This document shows positions 49,542 to 61,464 of a stretch of 64,000 nt of DNA, in pieces. How positions within the stretch are numbered: position 1 is the first letter of the stretch; each line of letters begins with the position of its first letter. A program made the translations under genes and the position numbers. This DNA is from Amphibalanus amphitrite. Lineage: Eukaryota; Arthropoda; Thecostraca; Balanomorpha; Balanidae. The DNA lies in the NCBI RefSeq assembly GCF_019059575.1, contig NW_024881713.1:744001-808000 (forward strand), written 5' to 3'. The notes under the pieces are model-generated. The model was not told where the DNA came from and searched no databases. It saw nothing but the letters and a program-made list of their open reading frames with translations.

Positions 49542-51936
49542 ATCCGAAGGTTGGGACTTTTCAATTAGACAATCACTATTCTTTAGAATTGTGATTTTCT
49601 ATTGAAAATCCCAACCTGAGCTACCTCTCTAGGGGGATGTTTAGCGTTTCTGCCGCGATTTGGGTCATTTTGATCGCCGCCGAAACGGCTCGGTAGATTT
49701 TCTTGCCATTTTCAGCGTTTGGTCCCGTATCGGGGAGCTACCGGCTGGCATCGGTCGCTTGAAATATAATTAACCCGTTTTGGGGTAATCGGCACGTGCA
49801 TTTTCCCATAGGGTTAACATGGGGAAAAATTTAAAATGCGATTTGCGCAAAATCTGTTCAGTAATATTTGTTCACTTTTTTAGGGTCAGTTCTTGAGCTG
49901 GCACCTCACCTTCTGGGGGTAATTATTTAAAAATCATAGGGTACAGTTTCGGGTAATCGTGACGGACAGTTACCCCATGTTGAGCCTATGTCGATTTCGA
50001 AAAATTATTTTCAAATCGATTTTGCAAAAAATTTCCACGTTAGATTTTGAAAAAGTTCCAATATGTTGTGTACCGGGGTGTCGGCTACCACGTGGTATGG
50101 GTCAGATATGGGGCGATTGAAAAGCACGTGCCACGTGCAAACGTGTTTGATGGGGTAACCTCCGGGAAAATCCGACATTGGCCAACTGGAGGTCCTATGG
50201 CGTGGAAACCACTCCACCGAGCGACACCAAATCAACGCAGCCGGTGAGCAGATGAGTCCAGCTTGTCGCACTAGTGGTCACGTGGCGCACGTGCTATTGC
50301 ACGTGCCGTGGCACGGGGTCAATTTTGGTGCTTAAATATACTAGCATTGTGAAATGCAAGGAATGGGGGAAATACCCGTCAGGCCGTCAGTTTTTATGAT
50401 AGGGTCAATCTGAAAACGGGTATAGGCACAGAATGAAGGGGGCTAGAGAACTGCTATCTCGGATTTTTTGTAAAATGAAAAATTTAAAATTCTGGGGAAA
50501 TTATATATTCGAAAGGTGAAATTTCCCTAAATTTTCCCGTTTTTCGAGTTTAGCCGTCCACTGTTCAGAGACGGTGACACCGGCCGCGGTCATCTTTTAC
50601 ATGCTGATGGCCACGTCGATGGGTCATCACGTGGCGTGAACGGTGAAGCTATCAGAGGTCCGGCACGTGCCACGTGGCCACGTGTTTGAGTCTAGTACCT
50701 CCCAGATTACCGTGTGTTTGCCGATTTGTGGCCTTATAGCACCAAAACAGCAAAAGCCAGGAACACTGAAATGGTGCAATCAGTGAGGAGACAAGTCCTG
50801 CTTGCACCACCGGTGGTCACGTGGCACACGTGCAAATCTGGGCACCTCCGTTGCGGAGATATTTTATAGTGAAATATTCAAATGTACATAACTTTGTCAG
50901 TTTAAGTCCGATTGGGCTAGAATTTGGTGGTTGGATGAATTGTTAAGCGACAGGAACGAATGCGCCACGTTTGTTGCAGTGCGCCACGTTTGTCTCAAAG
51001 CGCCATTTTTGCCGCAAAGCGCAGAATGTGCGTAACTTTGTCGAACATTGGACGATTAGGATGCGCTGTAATTAAGGGATGGCTGCTTAAACGGCAGATA
51101 TGAATGCACCACATTTGCCGCAGGGCGCCATATTTGTCTTAATGCGTCAGTGTTTGCGTTTTGCCTACGGCGGGCGTTTTTTTTTTGCGGCGGCGTTTGC
51201 GTTTTTTTCGGGGTTTGCGTTTGACGGCGGGCGGCCGTTTTTGCGTTTTTGGCGGTGTTTGCGTTTGGCGGCGGGCAGCCGTTTTTGGCGGCGTTTTGCG
51301 GTTGGCGGCGGGCGTGCGTGCGTTGCGGGCGTTTTTTTGCGGCGGTGTTTGCGCGTTTTTTTTGCGGTTTTTGTGTTTGGCGGCGGGCGGGCGGGCGATG
51401 CGGGTGTTTTTGCGGTGTTTGCGTTTGGCGGCGGGCGGCCGTTTTAGCGGCGGTTTGCGGTGGGCGGGCGTTTTTTTGCGGCATTTTGCGTTTTGCAGCG
51501 GGCGGCCGTTTTTTGCGGCGTTTTGCGGTTTGCGGCGGGCGGTCGTTTTTGCGGTTTTTTGTGGTTTGCGGCGGGCGGCCGTTTTTTTGCGGCGTTTTGC
51601 GGTTGCCGGCGGCCGGGCGTTATTTGCGTTGTTGCGATTTGCGGCGGGCGGCCGTTTTTTTTGCGGCGTTTTGCCGTTGGCGGCGGGCGATGCGGGCGTT
51701 TTTTTGTTGCGGCGGTGTGTGCGTTTTGCGGCGGACGGGCGTTTTTTTGCGGCGTTTTTTGCGTTTTTTTTCTGCGGTTTTCGGCGGGCGGGCGATTGTT
51801 TTTTTTTTGCGAAGTTTGCGTTTGCGTTTTGGGCGTGCGTTTTGCGGTGTTTGCGTTTGGCGGCGAGCGGGCGGTTTTTCATAATTAAAGTCCCAACCTT
51901 CGGATCCGCAGAGCTGTTCGACAAGCGCTGCCCGGT
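49542..51936 (+). repeat. Array unit 5 (near-identical to unit 2)
   Basis: A 2,395-bp unit. Differences from unit 2 that I can see are mainly lengths of T runs inside the minisatellite (about 51150-51880). Confidence 0.9.
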
Positions 51937-54376
51937 ATCCGAAGGTTGGGACTTTTCAATTAGACAATCACTATTCTTTAGAATTGTGATTTTCTATTGA
52001 AAATCCCAACCTGAGCTACCTCTCTAGGGGGGTGTTTAGCGTTTCGGCCGCGATTTGGGTCATTTTGACTCCCGCAAAAACGGCTCCATTATATTTCTTG
52101 CCATTTTCAGCGTTTGGTCCCGTGTGGGGGAGCTACCGGCTGGCAAAGTTACAAAAAATATAATTGACACGTTTTGGGGTAATCGGCACGTGCATTTTCC
52201 CATAGGGTTAACATGGGGAAAAATTGGAAATTTGATTTGCGAAAAATTTCGTCAATTATATTTGCTGATATTTTTAGGGTCGGATCTAGGGCTGGCACCT
52301 CAACTTTTGGGGTTAATTATTTAAAAATCATAGGATACAATTTCGGGTAATCGTGACGGACAGTTACCCCATGTTGAGCCTATGGCGAATTCGAAAAATT
52401 ATTTTCAACTCGATTTTGCCAAAAATTTCCACGTTAGATTTTGAAAATGTTCCAATATGTTGTGCCCCGGGGTGTCGGCTACCACGTGGTATGGGTCAGA
52501 TATGGGGCGATTGAAAAGCACGTGCCACGTGCAAACGTGTTTGATGGGGTAACCTCCGGGAAAATCCGACATTGGCCAACTGGGGGTCCTATGGCGCGGA
52601 AACGACTTCATTTAGCGACACCAAATCAGTGCAGCCGGTGAGCAGATGAGTCCAGCTTGTAGCACTGGTGGTCACGTGGCGCACGTGCTATTGCACGTGC
52701 CGTGGCACGGGGTCAATTTTTGTTCTTAAATACACCAACATTGTGAAATGCAAGGAATGGGGGAAATAGCCGTCAGGCCGTCAGTTTTTATGATAGAGTC
52801 GATCTGAAAACGGGTATAGACACAGATTGAACGGTGCTAGAAAACTGCTATCTCGGATTTTTTGTAAAATGAAAAATTTAAAATTCTAGGGAAATTATAT
52901 ACTAGAAAGGTGAAATTTCCCTAAATTTTCCCGTTTTTCAAGTTTAGCCGTCCACTGTTCAGTGACGATGACACCGGCCGGGGTCATCTTTTACATGATA
53001 ATGGCCACGTCCATGGGTAATGATATGACATAAACGGCGAAGCTGCCCGAAGCCCAGCACGTGCCACGTGGCCACGTGTTTGACTCGAGTACCTCCCAGA
53101 TTATCGTGTGTTTGCCGATTTATGGCCTTATAGCACGAAAACGGCACCAGTCAGGAAGCCTGAAATGGCAAAATCGATGAGGGGACAAGTCCTCTTTACA
53201 CCACCGGTTGTCACGTGGCGCACGTGCAAATCTGGGCACCTCCGTTGCGGAGATAATTTATAGTGAAATATTCAAATGTACATAACTTTGTCAGTTTAAG
53301 TCCGATTGGGCTGGAATTTGGTGGGTGGATGAATTGTTAAGCGACAAGAACGAATGCGCCATGTTTGTTGCAGTGCGCCACGTTTGCCTCAAAGCGCCAT
53401 TTTTGCCGCAAAGCGCAGAATGTGCGTAACTTTGTCGAACATTGGACGATTAGGATGCGCTGTAATTAAGGGATGGCTGCTTAAACGGCAGATATGAATG
53501 CACCACATTTGCCGCAGGGCGCCATATTTGTCCTAATGCGTCAGTGTTTGCGTTTTGCCTACGGCGGGCGTTTTTTGCGGCGGTGTTTGCGTTTTTTTCG
53601 GGGTTTGCGTTTGACGGCGGGCGGCCGTTTTGCGTTTTTGGCGGTGTTTGCGTTTGGCGGCGAGCGGCCGTTTTTTGCGGCGTTTTGCGGTTGGCGGCGG
53701 GCGGGCGTGCGTTGCGGGCGTTTTTTTGCGGCGGTGTTTGCGTTTTTTGCGGTTTTTGTGTTTGGCGGCGGGCGGGCGGGCGATGCGGGTGTTTTTGCTG
53801 TTTGCGTTTGGCGGCGGGCGGCCGTTTTAGCGGCGGTTTGCGGCGGGCGGCCGTTTTTTTTGCGGCGTTTTGCGGTTTGCGGTGGGCGGCCGTTTTTGCG
53901 GCGTTTTTTGTTTTGCGGAGGGTGGCCGTTTTTTACGGCGTTTTGCGGTTGCCGGCGGCCGGCCGTTATTTGCGGTTAGCGGCGGGCGGCGGGCGGTCGT
54001 TTTTTGCGGCGTTTAGCGGTTTGCGGCGGGCGGTCGTTTTTGCGGCGTTTTGCGGTTCGCGGCGTGCGGCCGTTTTTTGCGGCGTTTCGCGGTTGGCGGC
54101 GGGCGACGCGGGCGTTTTTTTGCGGCGGCGGTGTTTGCGTGATTTGCGGTGTTTGTGTTTTGCGGCGGATGCGCGTTTTTTGCGGCATTTTGTGCGTTTT
54201 TTCTGCGGTTTTCGGCGGGCGGGCGATTGTTTTTTTGCGAAGTTTGCGTTGGCGTTTTAGGCGTGCGTTTTGCGCGTTTTGCGGTGTTTGCGTTTGGCGG
54301 CGGGCGGGCGGTTTTTCACAATTAAAGTCCCAACCTTCGGATCCGCAGTGCTGTTCGACAAGCGCTGCCCGGGCCT
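51937..54376 (+). repeat. Array unit 6 (near-identical to unit 4)
   Basis: A 2,440-bp unit, differing visibly from unit 4 by a T-run length near 54230. Confidence 0.9.
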
Positions 54377-56819
54377 ATCCGAAGGTTGGGACTTTTCAAT
54401 TAAGAACAATCACTATTCTTTAGAATTGTGATTTTCTATTGAAAATCCCAACCTGAGCTACCTCTCTAGGGGGGTGTTTAGCGTTTCGGCCGCGATTTTG
54501 GTCATTTTGATTCCCGCCGAAACGGCTCGGTAGATTTTCTTGCTTTTTTCAGCGTTTGGTCCCGTATCGGGGAGCTACCGGCTGGCATCGGTCGCTTGAA
54601 ATATAATTAACCCGTTTTGGGGTAATCGGCACGTGCATTTTCCCATAGGGTTAACATGGGGGAAAATTGGAAATTCGATTTGCGAAAAATTTCGTCAATT
54701 ATATTTGCTGATATTTTTAGGGTCGGATCTCGGGCTGGCACCCCAACTGACGGTGGTAATTATTTAAAATATAATTGACAAAATTTCGGGTAATCGTCAC
54801 AAACAGTTACCCCATGTTGAGCCTATGGCGAATTCGAAAAATTATTTTCAAATCGATTTTGCAAAAAAAATCCACGTTAGATTTTGAAAATGTTTCAATA
54901 TGTTGTGCCCCGGGGTGTCGGCTACCACATGGTATGGGTCAGATATGGGGCGATTGAAAAGCACGTGCCACGTGCAAACGTGTTTGATGGGGTAACCTCC
55001 GGGAAAATCCGACATTGGCCAACTGGGGGTCCTATGGCGTGGAAACCACTCCACCTAGCGACACCAAATCAGTGCAGCCGGTGAGCAGATGAGTCCAGCT
55101 TGTCGCACTAGTGGTCACGTGGCGCACGTGCTATTGCACGTGCCATGGCACGGGGTCAATTTTGGTGCTTAAATATACTAGCATTGTGAAATGCAAGGAA
55201 TGGGGGAAATAGCCGTCAGGCCATCAGGTTTTATGATAGGGTCGATCTGAAAACGGGTATAGGCACAGAATGAAAGGGGCTAAAAAACTGCTATCTCGGA
55301 TTTTTTGTAAAATGAAAAATTCAAAATTCTGGGGAAATTATATATTCGAAAGGTGAAATTTCCCTAAATTTTCCCGTTTTTCGAGTTTACCCGTCCACTG
55401 CTCAGGGACGGTGACACCGGCCGGGGTCATCTTTTACATGCTGATGGCCACGTCGATGGGTCATCACGTGGCGTGAACGGTGAAGCTATCAAAGGTCCGG
55501 CACGTGCCACGTGGCCACGTGTTTGAGTCGCGTACCTTCCAGATTATCGTGTGTTAGCCGATTTGTGGCCTTATAGCACGAAAACAGCACCAGTCAGGAA
55601 GCCTGTAATGGAACAATCAGTGAGGGGACAAGTCCTGCTTACACCACCAGTGGTTACGTGGCACACGTGCGAAGGTGGGCACCTTCGTGGCGGAGATACT
55701 TCATAGCGAAATATTAAATATGCATAACTTTGTCAAATATGGTCCGATTGGACTAGATTTTGGTGGGTGGATGAATTGTTAAGCGACGTGAACGAATGCG
55801 CCATGTTTGTTGCAGTGCGCCACGTTTGTCTCAAAGCGCCATTTTTGCCGCAAAGCGCAGAATGTGCGTAACTTTGTCGAACATTGGACGATTAGGATGC
55901 GCTGTAATACTGGGATGGCTGCTTAAACGGCAGATATGAATGCACCACATTTGCCGCAGAGCGCCATATTTGTCTTAATGCGTCAGTGTTTGCGTTTTGC
56001 CTACGGCGGGCGTTTTTTTGCGGCGGTGTTTGCGTTTTTTCGGTGTTTGCGTTTGACGGCGGGCGGCCGTTTTTGCGTTTTTGGCGGTGTTTGCGTTTGG
56101 CGGCGGGCGGCCGTTCTTTTGCGGCGTTTTGCGGTTGGCGGCGGGCGTGCGTGCGTTGCGGGCGTTTTTTTTTGCGGCGGTGTTTGCGTTTTTTGCGGTT
56201 TTTGTGTTTGGCGGCGGGCGGGCGGGCGATGCGGGTGTTTTTGCTGTTTGCATTTGGCGGCGGGCGGCCGTTTTAGCGGCGGTTTGCGGCGAGCGGCCGT
56301 TTTTTGCGGCGTTTTGCGGTTTGCGGCGGGCGGCCGTTTTTTGCGGCGTTTTGTGGTTTGCGGCGGGCGGCCGTTTTTTACGGCGTTTTACGGTTGCCGG
56401 CGGCCGGCCGTTATTTGCGGTTAGCGGCGGGCGGCGGGCGGTCGTTTTTTTGCGGCGTTTAGCGGTTTGCAGCGGGCGGCCGTTTTTGCGGCGTTTTGCG
56501 GTTCCCGGCGTGCGGCCGTTTTTTTGCGGCGTTTCGCGGTTGGCGGCGGGCGATGCGGGCGTTTTTTTGCGGCGGCGTGGTTTGCGTTTTTTGCGGTGTT
56601 TGCGTTTTGCGGCGGACGGGCGGTGTTTGGCGGCGTTTTTTTGCGTTTTTTTCTGCGGTTTTCGGCGCGCGGGCGATTGTTTTTTTTTTGCGAAGTTTGC
56701 GTTGGCGTTTTGGGCGTGCGTTTTGCGCGTTTTGCGGTTTTGCGTTTTGCGGCGGGCGGGCGGTTTTTCACAATTAAAGTCCCAACCTTCGGATCCGCAG
56801 TGCTGTTCGACAAGCGCTG
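54377..56819 (+). repeat. Array unit 7 (right end of array)
   Basis: The most diverged unit in its first kilobase (for example near 54740-54790 and 55660-55745). Minisatellite about 55985-56765. It ends in the terminal hairpin at 56798-56819 with no linker, followed directly by unrelated sequence. Confidence 0.9.
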
Positions 56820-58380
56820 TATTCCTGCTTCTAATGCAAAATGTGAAAGCGGGCTGGCCGTTGGTTTGCTATAAGTGCAATCGGCAGCATTATTATTCAG
56901 ATCCAGAACACTCTGCATTCTTTAGTGCACGTGAATTATCGATCGGAGTTTACTTAGGATTCGCTGCATGAACAGGATCTCCTGTATCCGATTGCCTATC
57001 TTTACGATAGTGTTTCAAAAGCGATTTATCACTAAACATCAGCTAATTCAATTAGCCATTCGAGAAAAAGCGGTTTGTAATCTCTGGAGCGGCGGCACCC
57101 GATGAAACATGATCGCCACGGTTGCGGGCAGGTGGCACGGTGTAAATCAATCGATAGTGACTCGTTGGATCATATATGTCAGATAATATAGAATCACGCG
57201 TCCACAGTGCAGAGTTCCTGCAGGAGCTTACCGGACGACCTGCGGCAGGCTGCTGACCTTACGGTACGACCTGCACGGCAGGCTGTTCACCGTTACCGGG
57301 GATCATTCTACTGCTAATCCCCATGGCGTTACTCCTCGGCCTTTTACGGACATCAGCGTTCCGACAGCGCTTCTGAGCACTCTTCTGGCTTATCACCGAT
57401 TGACGTATATGTATATGCGCATACCTACAGTTAAATTAGCCAAACAATGTAAGCGTGACGCGGGTAACATGGGTATACCACGGAATGTCGTAGACTATAT
57501 ACAAATTCAATTTATGTATATTCCGTGGGTATACATACACTATACGCGCTGATAAAGGCTTTTTCAAAAAGAGACGGCATGATATCAAACATTTGTAGTG
57601 TAATGTGGATTGTAAGGTATGTAATATATCAATTATATTATGAATATATGCAAAACATACTAAAAAATACTGAATGAGAACAAGCATGTTCTTCCAAACT
57701 AGATGTAGAAGTACGTTCTGCGAACCATTGCCACGATAACGAGCACTGGTCACTGCAGAGTATGTTGCACATCCTGCACCCCAGCTTCTGACATCCCAGT
57801 TCTGTCTCTGGTGACTCCCGCGCTGCTAGCCCCGCACAATTGACGTCACTGGTCGCACGGTGGTCCGGCGCGGCGGTGTTACATTCAATTCGCCACTGGA
57901 CAGGCGCACTTCATCATTGGCTGAAAACCTTGTGACGCGTCAGATGTGTTAACGCCCTGTTGCACAATGTGTGCCTGAAAGCTCTTCTCCTACCAGGCTA
58001 AATTGGTGATAAATGTCACTCAATTACCAGATAACCAGAATGAATGTTCACCGCAAAAACATAAATCAGAATGTTCTGCCGTTTATTATGAGCGATAACG
58101 TCAGCGACGACGACGATTTTCAAATGTGTGGCGTTATATATAAAAAACGACAATGTATTCAAATACACAATTAAAAAACAAACCTCTGCTGTTTAATAAG
58201 TGTAGCGTTATACTGACAATCTCTTAGGTAGAAATGAATCATATTGTCTGTCCCAGGAATTTCACAAATTCCTGGCAACTAACATAGTAAGGTATCGAGC
58301 AGCTAGAGTTTCGCCTAAAATAAAAAAGCTCCGTTTATCAAAATTGAATGCAACTACGAATTGAATGAAGGCTGCTATAG
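56820..58380. other. No recognisable gene
   Basis: AT-rich to mixed sequence. Nothing recognised beyond short inverted words near 57470-57540. Confidence 0.5.
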
Positions 58381-58394
58381 TACACTGAAAAAAA

Positions 58395-58705
58395 TAATGA
58401 CACCTAAAAGGGGTGTTTTTTGAAGCGTACCAAAAACGCGCAGTTTTCTGGAGTCCGATTACACCCGGAATCAGACACTTTCTAGGGTATTATGACACTG
58501 GTTGAGGGTGTATTTTTACACCGTACGTCGTCAAATGATTCCCGGAATCATACGCCTTATGGAATAAATATACACCCCAAATCAGAGTCATAATACTCTA
58601 GGAAGTGTCTGAAGTGTCTGATTCCGGGTGTAATCTGACTCCTGGAAACTGCGCGTTTTTGGTACGCTTCAAAAAACACCCCTTTTAGGTGCCACTTCAG
58701 GGAGT
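58395..58705. repeat. Large imperfect inverted repeat
   Basis: About 58395-58495 (beginning ACACCTAAAAGGGGTGTTTT) is closely complementary to about 58585-58692. The word GCGTACCAAAAACGCGCAGT on the left faces its complement near 58650-58670. Arms are about 100 bp with an 80-90 bp spacer. Confidence 0.85.
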
Positions 58706-59327
58706 AATCGGATCTTGAGGGTGTATTTTGATCCCACACGGTGTATGATTCCGGGAATCATTTGACGACATGTGGTATAAAATACACCCCAAATCAGAGT
58801 CATAATACTCTAGGAAGTGTCTGAAGTGTCTGATTCCGGGTGTAATCTGACTCCTGGAAACTGCGCGTTTTTGGTACGCTTCAAAAAACACCCCTTTTAG
58901 GTGTCACTTCAGGGAGTAATCGGATCTTGAGGGTGTATTTTGATCCCACACGGTGTATGATTCCGGGAATCATTTGACGACATGTGGTATAAAATACACC
59001 CCAAATCAGAGTCATAATACTCTAGGAAGTGTCTGAAGTGTCTGATTCCGGGTGTAATCTGACTCCTGGAAACTGCGCGTTTTTGGTACGCTTCAAAAAA
59101 CACCCCTTTTAGGTGTCACTTCAGGGAGTAATCGGATCTTGAGGGTGTATTTTGATCCCACACGGTGTATGATTCCGGGAATCATTTGACGACATGTGGT
59201 ATAAAATAAACCCCAAATCAGAGTCATAATACTCTAGGAAGTGTCTGATTCCGGGTGTAATCTGACTCCTGGAAACTGCGCGTTTTTGGTACGCTTCAAA
59301 AAACACCCCTCGTAGGTGTCACCTCAA
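58692..59327. repeat. 212-bp tandem repeat, 3 copies
   Basis: Copies at about 58692-58903, 58904-59115 and 59116-59320 are almost identical; the third lacks about 10 bp of a GAAGTGTCTGA duplication. Each ends in the arm of the inverted repeat at 58395-58705, so the array appears to have grown from that arm. Confidence 0.92.
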
Positions 59328-60389
59328 CGGTGTCAAATGACTCTTGGGATGGTTTTTCTATACCGGTTCAGAGCCTGTTCCTGTTAGCGTCATACATCAG
59401 CTAATATCAATATTACCGGTACTATTGGTCTCCTATATAAGAAATACCGGTAATATTCGAGTGCGGGGATTGGGTTGTGTGCTGTGCAGGGGTGAGGGAT
59501 GCACTCGAACCGAGCTGCGGCGAGGGTATAAAGGGTATATTCATCGCATCAGAAAAACAGGTCGCCTGGGCCCTTATCTTGAGACCAATAGGTACCATAT
59601 ATGGTACAACTAACCAACATACCCATGGGTATGTTCTGCTTCTGAAGCTTATAGGAATGATTAGCCAGACTGCAACGAGACTTTAAATGTAGCTTACAAT
59701 TGTCTTCACCCTTGCAGCTACAATTTTATCTATTGACGATGACGTCTTCTTTTCAATCAGTCTTTATACCAGATATTGTCAAATGATTCTCGGAATCACA
59801 CACCTTATGGGATCAAAATACACTCTCCAACAGAGTCATAATTGCAGTTGTTAACCACGTGACGCAAATTAACAATGCATGCATGTCATTCTTTATCTTA
59901 TATGCAACAATAAATTCCAAAACATTTGGGCACGAAATGTATGGCGAAATCTAATGAAAACTTATCGTAAGGCTCATGGGTCCGTGACTCCATTCACCGT
60001 AAGGAATTACTCACATTTCAACAATGTTCCATCAACCGGTGATTATTGCTACTTACTTAGGTAGAGTTATTCTGCAGCTTAATGACATAAAAACTTACCT
60101 CAGTCTCCATGGTGCGTTGCTATCTTGTCCTACTTCAAAATTTCGCCGAGTGCAGGGCGCCTCGTTGTTTAAATACGCATGTTGAGCAAACTACAAATAA
60201 TATCTGAAGTTTATCGTTAAAGCACTACTACTTGAAGTAAATCTACACTTTAAACAACGTTTGGTGACATTAAAAGCGCGTTAATTCAAATAAGTTCCTC
60301 TCCCCGCTCACACCACACGCACCCACGTGGGCACACTTCCGGCAACTGAAGTCAACGGCTTTCCTAACGGTTTTCCTGCAAGGTCGAGC

Positions 60390-61230
60390 TATTTCATCTT
60401 CGTGGCGGACCGGCATGGCTAGAACACAAATGACGTCACACGACAATGCAGCTTGCTGATTGGCCGGGCATTGACTCAAACCACTGGACCTGAGCTGTGG
60501 TTCGCACCAGGGTTACAGAGTCAGAGTCAGAGTCGGGTGGAGTTGACAGTTGTGGCCGGAGTCAGAGTCGGAGTCGACGGCGACTTTGGAAGCCGGAGCT
60601 GGAGTCGGAGTCTGGGTCACCGAAAATCAATTGATACCGCAGCGTATCCGGACAAATCTTTGCATGGCATTTCTTCGTCGCGCAATTCTTCGTCCGCAAA
60701 ACTTCGTCCGCTCATTTCTTCGTCCGCGCATTTCTTCGTCTCCGCCTTTCTTCGTCTTGCATTTCTTCGTCTCGCATTTCTTCGTCTCGCATTTCTTCGT
60801 CCGAGCATTTCTTCGTCTCCGCATTTCTTCGTCCGCGCATTTCTTTGTCTCGCATTTCTTCGTTTCGCATTTCTTCGTCTCGCATTTCTTCGTCTCGCAT
60901 TTCTTCGCCTCGCATGTCTTCGTCTTGCATGTCTTCGTCTTGCATGTCTTCGTCTCGCATTTCTTCGTCTCGCATTTCTTCGTCTCCGTATTTTTTCGTC
61001 TCGCATTTCTTCGTCCGCACATTTCTTCGTTTCCGCATTTCTTCGTCTCGCATTTTTTTTTCGCAAATCTTCGTCCGCAAATTGACAGTGCAGCCTGCTG
61101 ATTGGGCTATTGCCTATTTCATCTTCGTAGCGGACCAGCCATGGCTAGCTCACACATGACGTCACTCGGGGCATTGATTCAAACCACTGAACCTACACCA
61201 GGGTTACGGAGTCAGAGTCGGAGTCCGTTG
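60390..61230. repeat. Direct duplication flanking a 15-bp minisatellite
   Basis: About 140 bp (60390-60530: ATTTCATCTTCGTGGCGGAC... to the GTCAGAGTCAGAGTC run) recurs at 61118-61230 with substitutions and small indels, including the GACGTCA and GGGTTAC words. Both copies lead into TCAGAGTCGGAGTC repeats (60518-60615 and 61209-61330). Confidence 0.8.
60671..61077. repeat. TTCTTCGTCTCGCAT minisatellite
   Basis: About 26 copies of a 15-17 bp unit (TTCTTCGTCTCGCAT or TTCTTCGTCCGCGCAT). Long Phe/Leu/Arg-rich and Arg/Glu-rich frames on both strands are shadows of this repeat. Confidence 0.93.
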
Positions 61231-61343
61231 GAGTCCGACAAATAGGGTAGTCGGAGTCGGTTGGAAACGACAGTTCTGGCCGTAGTCGGAGTCGGAGTCG
61301 ATATTGGAAGCCGGAGCTGGATTCGGAGTCTGATTCACCGAAA

Positions 61344-61401
61344 ATCTCTTGACTCTGCAGTGTTGGTTCCCATAGGAACCAACACTGCAGAGTCAAGAGA
61401 T
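61344..61401. repeat. Perfect 27-bp hairpin
   Basis: Arms 61344-61370 and 61375-61401 are exact reverse complements (left arm ATCTCTTGACTCTGCAGTGT..., loop CATA). A cruciform or hairpin RNA is possible. Confidence 0.92.
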
Positions 61402-61464
61402 GGTGGTATACCACCAGTGACGTCAAAACAATTTCTGTAATAATTTAGTGTTTTTTGATACTAT

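Larger units (their letters stand above)
40041..56819 (+). repeat. Tandem array of seven 2.3-2.4 kb units (Helentron/HINE-like candidate)
   Basis: Units start at 40041, 42314, 44707, 47101, 49542, 51937 and 54377. Each begins ATCCGAAGGTTGGGACTTTT and ends AGTCCCAACCTTCGGAT plus about 22 bp ending AAGCGCTG. Joints carry short linkers (CCCGGGCCT, CCCGGT or CCCGGGCCTTTAAT). The last 22 bp can fold (CAGTGCT against AGCGCTG, one G-T pair, 8-nt loop). The array is flanked by T on both sides (40040 and 56820). Subterminal inverted repeats, a minisatellite before the 3' end, a terminal hairpin, insertion between T and T, and tandem growth are features described for Helitron2/Helentron-derived non-autonomous elements. 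No Rep/helicase is present, so an ordinary complex satellite is the alternative. Confidence 0.9.

Noticed and set aside
41604..56971. Open frames of 230-300 codons in the array (Phe/Gly/Arg/Val-rich on plus, Lys/Pro/Gln/Asn-rich on minus)
   Set aside because: They run through the GC-rich minisatellite in several frames and both strands at once, with repeat-like composition and no domain. T-run length changes between near-identical units shift them, so they are not coding.
58692..59327. CRISPR-like array
   Set aside because: The 212-bp units are contiguous with no unique spacers and derive from an inverted-repeat arm in eukaryotic DNA.
60453..61101. Frames of 120-210 codons with FLRLAFLRLA-like or RRRNARRR-like repeats
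   Set aside because: Direct translations of the 15-bp TTCTTCGTC minisatellite.
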